This document shows positions 1-4,406 of a stretch of DNA of 6,237 bases, piece after piece. Each line of letters begins with the position of its first letter. Within the stretch, counting starts at the first letter, position 1. The stretch comes from UBA6448 sp051893155 (GTDB lineage Bacteria > Bacillota_I > Bacilli_A > RF39 > UBA660). The stretch is from positions 1 through 6,237 of the forward strand of contig JBJFGY010000103.1 of assembly GCA_051893155.1 (NCBI GenBank). The letters run 5' to 3'. Made by a program: the position numbers and the translations under genes. Below the pieces are notes generated by a model that was not told where the DNA came from, did no database searches, and worked only from the letters and a program-made list of their open reading frames with translations.

Positions 1-2
1 TA

Positions 3-27
3 AGAACAGCAAAACTGTTCTCATTTT
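3..27 (+). terminator. Intrinsic terminator of an upstream gene
   Basis: A 7-bp stem (AGAACAG at 3-9 with CTGTTCT at 15-21) encloses the loop CAAAA and is followed by CATTTT. The T-tract is short and interrupted, so strength is uncertain. It most likely ends a + strand gene lying left of the window, since no gene in the window uses it. Confidence 0.5.
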
Positions 28-89
28 ATGTGTTGTAAGTCTGAATAGTTACAAAAAATAAAAAAAAAGATGAATATTTTATATAAATA

Positions 90-98
90 TGCTATAAT
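90..98 (+). promoter_or_regulatory. Extended -10 promoter of RNA A
   Basis: TGC followed directly by a perfect TATAAT (93-98) forms an extended -10 element. No good -35 hexamer is visible 16-18 bases upstream, which is common for extended -10 promoters. The predicted start is near 105, just before the closing stem of RNA A. Confidence 0.6.
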
Positions 99-104
99 AT
101 ATAT

Positions 105-246
105 GTAGGTGGGATACTTGTGAAGGATTAACGATGTGTTGGCAATGCCAGTAAGCATATATTTTATATGTGAGCATTCATCTCGCCTGGGGTACCCATC
201 ATTTTTTATGAGATCCAAAAAGACAATCAAACAATTGTCTTTTTAT
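105..246 (+). ncRNA. Structured small RNA A, unrecognised family
   Basis: No believable reading frame lies here, but the segment folds as a long rod and is more GC-rich than its surroundings. The closing stem pairs 108-117 with 192-200 (GGTGGGATAC with GTACCCATC, one bulged A and one G-T pair). Inner stems pair 133-136 with 179-182 (GATG/CATC), 144-148 with 174-178 (AATGC/GCATT) and 155-161 with 165-171 (tip loop TTT). Large internal loops at 118-132 and 183-191 hold the GC-richer segments TGAAGGA and TCGCCTGGG, as expected of conserved functional loops. The closing stem is followed by TTTTTT (202-207), and a strong second terminator sits at 217-244. It could be a free-standing sRNA or a riboswitch-like leader, but no gene follows on this strand before the tRNA. 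I compared it from memory with 6S, SRP RNA, tmRNA, T-box and ZTP and found no match. Confidence 0.5.
217..246 (+). terminator. Intrinsic terminator of RNA A
   Basis: An 11-bp perfect stem pairs 217-227 with 234-244 (core GACAAT/ATTGTC) around the loop CAAACA. The 3' arm ends in a run of five T, so the outer A-T pairs and the T-tract overlap. It is a second stop behind the closing stem and T-run of RNA A at 192-207. Confidence 0.8.
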
Positions 247-276
247 GTTATTATGAATATGTCAAGGAAACTTGCA

Positions 277-282
277 TATAAT
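277..282 (+). promoter_or_regulatory. Candidate -10 box of RNA B
   Basis: A perfect TATAAT stands 12-13 bases before the A/G-rich start of the RNA B segment. No convincing -35 is seen (only TGAATA-like sequence near 254-259), so the call rests on the -10 box and on the terminator found downstream at 315-351. Confidence 0.35.
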
Positions 283-288
283 AAAAAA

Positions 289-351
289 AGGAAATACTTA
301 ACTTTCGCTTGTTGAGTACTTAATTTATTGCAGATTGAGTACTATTTTTTT
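289..351 (+). ncRNA. Short RNA B with alternative hairpins
   Basis: This segment of about 60 nt holds three related pieces. Piece 1 (TACTTAAC, 295-302) can pair with piece 2 (GTTGAGTA, 311-318). Piece 2's continuation (AGTACTTAA, 315-323) can instead pair with piece 3 (TTGAGTACT, 335-343) to make the terminator. The two hairpins share bases 315-318, so they exclude each other, as in an attenuator. No start codon or peptide follows the GGAAA at 290-294. I do not recognise the element. It could be a stand-alone small RNA, a leader controlling read-through toward RNA C and the tRNA, or just a repeated terminator arm. Confidence 0.35.
315..351 (+). terminator. Intrinsic terminator of RNA B
   Basis: A 9-bp stem (315-323 with 335-343, one G-T pair) encloses the 11-base loop 324-334 and is followed by A and seven T (345-351). 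The stem is A/T-rich but the T-run is good. Its 5' arm can be taken by the upstream hairpin 295-302/311-318. Confidence 0.65.
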
Positions 352-389
352 ATACATAGAAGTTTTTAATTTAAATTGATTAAAAAATG

Positions 390-417
390 TTGAAATAAAC
401 AATATATATGGTAAAAT
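390..417 (+). promoter_or_regulatory. Sigma-A-type promoter of RNA C
   Basis: TTGAAA (390-395) and TAAAAT (412-417) are separated by 16 bases, and TGG directly before the -10 makes it an extended -10. This is one of the best promoters in the window. Transcription should begin near 424. No protein gene follows, which supports an RNA product. Confidence 0.65.
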
Positions 418-423
418 ATATTT

Positions 424-529
424 AGTGATTAGTTGTTTATCAACTATTCCTAAGGTTTCGGATATACTAATTATCCGTACCAAAAATTAAAATGCTATGG
501 GCTTTTAAACCATGTGCAGTTTTATATTT
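424..529 (+). ncRNA. Three-hairpin small RNA C, unrecognised family
   Basis: Behind a good promoter lie three hairpins in a row. Hairpin 1 pairs TAGTTG (430-435) with CAACTA (441-446). Hairpin 2 pairs CGGATA (459-464) with TATCCG (472-477), extended by GGT/ACC (454-456 with 479-481). Hairpin 3 pairs TGC-ATGG (493-500) with CCAT-GCA (510-518) with small bulges. Hairpin 3 is followed by GTTTTATATTT, so it may act as a modest terminator. No open frame of useful size is present. The 3' arm of hairpin 3 lies inside a 12-nt perfect complement to the tRNA-Pro that follows. The 3' end is uncertain, and read-through into the tRNA is possible. I do not recognise the family. Confidence 0.45.
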
Positions 530-555
530 GCAAAATTAAATTATTATGATATAAT
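527..555 (+). promoter_or_regulatory. Promoter of tRNA-Pro
   Basis: TTTGCA (527-532) and a perfect TATAAT (550-555) are 17 bases apart, and TGA before the -10 gives an extended -10. The start would fall around 562, leaving a leader of only a few bases before the mature tRNA at 567. Confidence 0.7.
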
Positions 556-566
556 AAGATTGTTTT

Positions 567-643
567 CGAGAAGTAGCACAGTTTGGTAGTGCACATGGTT
601 TGGGACCATGGGGTCGCAGGTTCGAATCCTGTCTTCTCGACCA
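567..643 (+). tRNA. tRNA-Pro (anticodon TGG), CCA encoded
   Basis: The cloverleaf is complete. The acceptor stem is CGAGAAG (567-573) with CTTCTCG (633-639). The D-stem is GCAC/GTGC with a GG-containing loop. The anticodon stem is CATGG/CCATG (594-598, 606-610) around TTTGGGA, with anticodon TGG at 601-603. The variable loop is 611-615, and the T-arm is GCAGG/CCTGT around TTCGAAT. The discriminator is A640 and CCA (641-643) is encoded. It reads proline codons, chiefly CCA. It has its own promoter and terminator, so it is probably a single-gene unit. Confidence 0.97.
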
Positions 644-652
644 GAATAAATT

Positions 653-677
653 ACTAGGGAAAAACCTAGTTTTTTTT
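653..677 (+). terminator. Terminator of tRNA-Pro
   Basis: A 6-bp stem ACTAGG (653-658)/CCTAGT (665-670) with loop GAAAAA is followed by seven or more T from 671. It begins ten bases after the encoded CCA. Confidence 0.85.
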
Positions 678-896
678 ATTATAAATATGGTCCCAATATA
701 TATCATAATAAAATTTATATATTATTATAAAAATCTATCTTTTTGTATTTCCCTCACTATAAACTAAATCAAATAATTTATTGACATCAAATTTATTTAT
801 TTTAAAATAGCAACCACATTTCATTTTAGCAATATTATCCCTATTTTTTGAAAATCTACTTGTAATACTTATACAAATAATATTTCTTTTTATAAT
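678..896. other. Intergenic region downstream of the Ca-ATPase and the tRNA
   Basis: This stretch separates two convergent units. It holds no RNA gene and no good - strand terminator for the ATPase. The only hairpin I see is an all-A/T one near 709-730 (ATAATA with TATTAT). The one notable feature is the open - strand frame at 735-896, listed separately. Confidence 0.5.
735..896 (-). other. In-frame open extension after the ATPase stop, possible gene remnant
   Basis: On the - strand, the frame of the ATPase continues past its TAA (899-897) through 53 open codons to TAG (737-735). The translation includes the stretches SRFSKNRDNIAK and MKCGCYFKINKFDVNKL, which look more protein-like than random A/T-rich sequence. 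There is no usual start near its beginning. The first ATG is at 824, giving 29 residues, and its only AGGG is about 14 bases away, too far for a good ribosome site. It may be the decayed tail of a separate gene, a small gene with an unusual start, a stop-codon read-through tail, or chance. Type IIB pumps in bacteria do not need such a tail. Confidence 0.25.
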
Positions 897-3458
897 TTAA
901 ACTCCTATAGGAATATGCTTTTTCTTTAAAAATTTCTTTCTTATAAAATCTATTGGAAAAATAGTAAGTGATAAAATAAATACAAATAATAATTCTTTTG
1001 AAGTTAGACCATAAGTTCTAAATAAGTCACCACCAAAATAAATAATATAAATTTGGGCTAAAAATATAAAAATATTAATAAGCAAAAATACTTTATTTTT
1101 TAAAATATTAGCAAAAATATTCAATCTATGTGTTCTTGAGGCAAATGAATTACATATTCCTAAAAATATAAATAAAGCAAAGTATGCTGTATATAAAAAT
1201 TTACTGTCTTCACTAAACCTAATAAAGTGACTAATAATTGGAAGTTTTAAAAATAATAAACATAATAATGCTGAATATGACCCATTAACTATAATTTGAT
1301 TAAACATATATTTATTCATAATTGGTTCATTCTTTTTTTTAGGTTTTTCATATAAATATTCTTTTAATGGTGGTTCATATGAAAAAGCAAGACCCGCAAA
1401 TGTATCCATAATCATATTAAGCCAAAGCATTTGAATAATTGTTATAGGAGTAGATATTCCAACCCAAACACCAACAATTGATAAAATAAGTGCACATATA
1501 TTAACGGTTAACTGATAAATAATAAATTTTCTTATACTTTTAAAAATAGTTCGACCATATAAAATAGCTTTACAAATTGAAAATATATTATTATCAAGTA
1601 TTACAATATCACTAGCATCTTTGCTAACTTCTGATCCACTTCCCAGAGCAAAACCAACATCACTTTTTTTAAGTGCAAGAGCATCATTTACTCCATCACC
1701 TGTCATTCCAACAACAAGACCATAAGTTTGAAAAATTGATACAAGTCTACTCTTATCTTGAGGAAGTGCTCTAGCAATAACTGAAAGTTTTGGATATATT
1801 TTGGTAATTTCATCATCTGAAAGTTTAGTAAGTTCATCATGTGTAAGGGCAATAGAACTATTATCATGTAAATTTAATTCTTTTGCAATATTTACTGCAG
1901 TTTGTTTAGCATCACCAGTAATCATTATTACTTTAATTCCAGCACTTTTAATAAGCTCTAGACTTTGTTTAGCTTCAGGTCTAATTGTATCAGAAATAAT
2001 AATTAAATTAATAAAAATTAAGTTATTTTTATCTTTTCCATAAGCATTTACAAGTACACGATATCCTTTTTCCATATATGTTTTAATCATATTCTCGATA
2101 TAACTTCTACTTTCTAATTTTTTTTCATTTCCATTAATATCTAAATATTTATTACATTTATTTAAAATTACTTCACTTGCACCCTTATAAAAAAAGTATT
2201 CACTAGTTTGCACCATACTATATTTATCTTCTGAAGAAAATAGCTTTTTATTAATTATTTTATCATTAATAATATCGTCGCCAACAAAATTTTTTATAGC
2301 TCTATCTGTAGTGTTACCTCCAATTAAATTACCATTTGATAAAATAGTTTCATTATTTAAAAATAATGATTTTATTAAAATATTGTAATATTCTTTATTA
2401 ATTTTAATTTCATTTTTACTTTTAAAAATTTTATTATCTTTAGTAACAATATACTTTACATTTAGTTTGCCAAGAGTAAGTGTGCCAGTTTTATCACAAA
2501 GAAGTGTATTTAATGAACCACTTGTTTCGATACCAACAAGTTTTCTTACTAAAACATTATCTTTAAGCATCTTTTTCATATTTGATGATAATACTAAAGT
2601 AATCATCATAGGAAGTCCTTCAGGAACTGCCACAATAATAATAGTTACAGTTAAAGTTAAAGTATAAATTAAATAATTTGTCATAAGTGGTATATTTTTT
2701 AAAGTTTCTAAAATTAAATCCCAATTATAATTATTTTTTACAATAATTTGCATAAAAAGGTAAGATAAACTTGCAAGTACTGCACCAATATATCCAAGTT
2801 TACTAATGCTTTTAGCAAGTGTTCTAAGTCTTCCTTTTAAAGGACTTTCTCCACCTTTAGTTTGAATATCGCTAGATATTCCACCTATAAAAGTTTTATC
2901 TCCAACACTAGTAATAATTACTTTTGCACTACCTTTATATATAGTACTACCACTATAAACTTCATTATGTTTATCACTATATTTTTTATTAACTTCCTTT
3001 GCTTCTCCAGTTATAAAAGATTCATCAATAGATAAATATCCTTCTTTAATATAGCCATCTGCCGGAACTTTATCTCCACTTTCAAGAACTATTAAATCCC
3101 CTACTACAACATCTTTAGATAATATTTTTTGTATTTTTCCTCCCCTAATTACCTTAGCATAAGTTTTTTGACTTTCCTCTTGTAAGCGTTCAAAGGCTTT
3201 ATTTGAACCATACTCACTTATTGATGAAATAAATGAAGCTAAAAAAATAGCAATTACAATGCCTAATGTTTCATACCAATCAAAATTTTTAAATAAAAAG
3301 ACAACTTTTATAGCAAGTGCTATTAATAAAATTTTTATAATTGGATCAGATAAAGACTCAATTAATAGTTTAAAAAATGAATTATTATTTTTCTTTGTTA
3401 TTTCATTACTTCCATATTTTTTTCTTGATTCAACTACTTCTTTTTCAGATAGTCCCAA
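897..3458 (-). CDS. Calcium-transporting P-type ATPase, PMCA-like (type IIB)
   Basis: This 853-residue membrane pump uses ATP to export cations, most likely Ca2+, from the cytoplasm. Order seen: short N-terminal cation-ATPase domain, M1-M2 (about 33-80), actuator domain with TGEA (150-153; TGES is usual), M3-M4 (about 218-290) with PEGLP (279-283), the phosphorylation site DKTGT with D322, the nucleotide-binding KGA (425-427), TGDA (514-517), the hinge TGDGVNDA (587-594), then M5-M10 (about 640-838). M4 (VAVPEGLP) and M6 (NMIMDTFAGLA, then EPP) resemble plasma-membrane Ca2+ pumps rather than SERCA, which suggests one ion per cycle. There is no C-terminal calmodulin-type tail. The start is TTG, chosen because GGAGG (3472-3468) lies 9 bases upstream and the N-terminus fits the family. 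It is transcribed alone, divergent from the gene at 3686. Mn2+ or another cation cannot be excluded. Confidence 0.93.
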   Translation of the reverse strand: MGLSEKEVVESRKKYGSNEITKKNNNSFFKLLIESLSDPIIKILLIALAIKVVFLFKNFDWYETLGIVIAIFLASFISSISEYGSNKAFERLQEESQKTYAKVIRGGKIQKILSKDVVVGDLIVLESGDKVPADGYIKEGYLSIDESFITGEAKEVNKKYSDKHNEVYSGSTIYKGSAKVIITSVGDKTFIGGISSDIQTKGGESPLKGRLRTLAKSISKLGYIGAVLASLSYLFMQIIVKNNYNWDLILETLKNIPLMTNYLIYTLTLTVTIIIVAVPEGLPMMITLVLSSNMKKMLKDNVLVRKLVGIETSGSLNTLLCDKTGTLTLGKLNVKYIVTKDNKIFKSKNEIKINKEYYNILIKSLFLNNETILSNGNLIGGNTTDRAIKNFVGDDIINDKIINKKLFSSEDKYSMVQTSEYFFYKGASEVILNKCNKYLDINGNEKKLESRSYIENMIKTYMEKGYRVLVNAYGKDKNNLIFINLIIISDTIRPEAKQSLELIKSAGIKVIMITGDAKQTAVNIAKELNLHDNSSIALTHDELTKLSDDEITKIYPKLSVIARALPQDKSRLVSIFQTYGLVVGMTGDGVNDALALKKSDVGFALGSGSEVSKDASDIVILDNNIFSICKAILYGRTIFKSIRKFIIYQLTVNICALILSIVGVWVGISTPITIIQMLWLNMIMDTFAGLAFSYEPPLKEYLYEKPKKKNEPIMNKYMFNQIIVNGSYSALLCLLFLKLPIISHFIRFSEDSKFLYTAYFALFIFLGICNSFASRTHRLNIFANILKNKVFLLINIFIFLAQIYIIYFGGDLFRTYGLTSKELLFVFILSLTIFPIDFIRKKFLKKKHIPIGV

Positions 3459-3459
3459 A

Positions 3460-3487
3460 GTAATATACCTCCATTTAAGTATATTAC
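3460..3487 (-). promoter_or_regulatory. Perfect inverted repeat around the ATPase ribosome binding site
   Basis: GTAATATAC (3460-3468) and GTATATTAC (3479-3487) are perfect 9-bp inverted arms separated by 10 bases. On the mRNA the loop and the first base pair of the downstream arm carry the Shine-Dalgarno GGAGG (3472-3468), and the downstream arm ends one base before the TTG start. It could be a repressor operator or an mRNA hairpin that limits translation. A further AAGTATATT copy follows at 3492-3500. Confidence 0.5.
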
Positions 3488-3492
3488 CTTAA

Positions 3493-3498
3493 AGTATA
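3493..3498 (-). promoter_or_regulatory. Candidate -10 box of the ATPase gene
   Basis: On the - strand this reads TATACT, five of six matches to the -10 consensus. The start would fall at about 3486, the upstream end of the inverted repeat. No good -35 is visible at the usual distance (AATAAT-like only), so the call is tentative. Confidence 0.3.
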
Positions 3499-3547
3499 TT
3501 TTATTAAAAAAACATATTATTTCATTTACATTAACTTATTAATTAGG

Positions 3548-3576
3548 TTGACTTCAATTATTTAATAAATCATTAT
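3548..3576 (+). promoter_or_regulatory. Possible distal + strand promoter
   Basis: TTGACT (3548-3553) and CATTAT (3571-3576) are 17 bases apart, a fair -35 with a weak -10. It would add about 90 bases of leader to the gene at 3686, which already has a better promoter closer in. Confidence 0.25.
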
Positions 3577-3581
3577 GATTT
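3567..3581. promoter_or_regulatory. Palindrome AAATCATTATGATTT, possible operator
   Basis: Six-base arms around TTA form a palindrome in the divergent promoter region, overlapping the -10 of the possible distal promoter. The core resembles Fur-family boxes in a general way (ATCATTATGAT). In such A/T-rich DNA a chance palindrome is a real possibility. Confidence 0.2.
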
Positions 3582-3634
3582 TTAATTATTAAATTTAAAT
3601 ATCATTTAACATTTTTAGATTAATTTTATTAAAC

Positions 3635-3663
3635 TTTACAAAATCAAGTTAATATGCTAATAT
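3635..3663 (+). promoter_or_regulatory. Promoter of the membrane-anchored protein gene
   Basis: TTTACA (3635-3640) and TAATAT (3658-3663) are 17 bases apart with TGC directly before the -10. The start near 3669 leaves a leader of about 16 bases, just enough for the ribosome site AAGGGGG (3674-3680). Confidence 0.7.
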
Positions 3664-3685
3664 ATAAGCCATCAAGGGGGTTTTT

Positions 3686-4375
3686 ATGAAAAATAAAATT
3701 ATTAACATAGCATTTGTTACTACTATTTGTGCATTTTTAATTACAAGTATATTTTTCTTATTAAATAGAAGCTTTAATAATCAAATTATTATTTCAAGAG
3801 AAAATACTCAAAAAAATGATATATTATTTTATAATTTTCCTTCAAATTATCATGATAATTCTAAAAAAGAAGATTTAAATACAACAAATGAAGATATTAT
3901 TTATCAAAATTATAATGAAAAAATTAATACTTATCAAAATAATAATTATATTGATAATGTTATAGAAGTAATAACTGATAAACAAAATAATGAAGAAAAT
4001 ATTATTCAAAATAATGAAGAAAAAAATCTTGCCATACAGAATCAAAATATCGAAGTTTTACAAGAAGAAACACAAAATAATGTTATATTAAACAAACAAA
4101 TTATTTCTAATAAAAATAGCACTATAATATCTGGTATAGTAAATAATAGAATAATTACTATCGAAGACAGAACTATGGCAGATTGTGCGCAAGCTTTAGA
4201 TTTTTATTATCAAGATTATTATTTTACTTGTATTAAAAGTCAAAATGTTTTTGTAATTGTTAATGAAAATGAATATACAATTAGTTATGCTTTAAATAAT
4301 AAAATAGTAACAATGGATGAACTTATGCAAATTGGTTTTAAACCACTTAAAAAAAATAATTATGCAATTAAATAA
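3686..4375 (+). CDS. Membrane-anchored N/Q-rich protein with small C-terminal Cys-pair domain, function unknown
   Basis: This 229-residue protein has one N-terminal hydrophobic segment (about 7-27) after the basic start MKNK. There is no signal-peptidase II lipobox, so it reads as an uncleaved signal anchor with the rest outside the membrane. Residues 30-140 are a low-complexity linker rich in N, Q, E, D and K with no fold I can name. Residues about 145-229 look folded: beta-like stretches (TIISGIVNNRIITIED, NVFVIVNENEYTISYAL), a conserved-looking DCAQALDFYY, and cysteines 167 and 182, placed to form a disulfide outside the cell. This C-terminal part resembles, from memory only, a domain seen in uncharacterised surface proteins of gut Bacilli. 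The start is ATG with AAGGGGG five bases upstream. The gene stands alone, divergent from the Ca2+ pump and convergent with the Clp gene. It could be a cell-envelope or adhesion-related protein; no catalytic motif is seen. Confidence 0.85.
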   Translation: MKNKIINIAFVTTICAFLITSIFFLLNRSFNNQIIISRENTQKNDILFYNFPSNYHDNSKKEDLNTTNEDIIYQNYNEKINTYQNNNYIDNVIEVITDKQNNEENIIQNNEEKNLAIQNQNIEVLQEETQNNVILNKQIISNKNSTIISGIVNNRIITIEDRTMADCAQALDFYYQDYYFTCIKSQNVFVIVNENEYTISYALNNKIVTMDELMQIGFKPLKKNNYAIK

Positions 4376-4379
4376 AAGG

Positions 4380-4406
4380 GTTATATTTTTTAATATAACT
4401 TTTTTT
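4380..4406. terminator. Bidirectional terminator between convergent genes
   Basis: An 8-bp stem GTTATATT (4380-4387)/AATATAAC (4392-4399) with loop TTTT is followed on the + strand by seven T (4400-4406). Read on the - strand, the same hairpin follows the Clp stop codon and ends in CCTTTTATTT. The Clp stop (4407-4405) overlaps the + strand T-run, so the two genes share one compact stop. Confidence 0.8.

Noticed and set aside
105..207. RNA A as a ZTP riboswitch, because CGCCTGGG resembles its 3' conserved segment
   Set aside because: The matching 5' portion (GACTGGCG-like) and the pseudoknot layout are not present, and no folate or purine gene follows.
21..230. A 69-residue - strand open frame
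   Set aside because: It lies antisense to RNA A and its terminators, its ribosome site is poor, and the protein is a hydrophobic A/T-rich string with no family likeness.
424..529. RNA C as a proline T-box leader
   Set aside because: There is no T-box sequence, no antiterminator bulge pairing with the tRNA 3' end, and no downstream synthetase or proline gene. The complement lies on the tRNA stem rather than only on its anticodon.
1801..2043. A + strand open frame inside the ATPase gene
   Set aside because: It is antisense to a region coding conserved P-type ATPase domains and is a shadow of that frame; the same holds for 2467-2667 and 3259-3492.
897..3458. Recoding of TGA as tryptophan, given the A/T-rich Mollicutes-like sequence
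   Set aside because: The conserved tryptophan in M6 (MLWLNMIMD) and others in the ATPase are encoded by TGG, and no gene is cut at a TGA that would restore homology.
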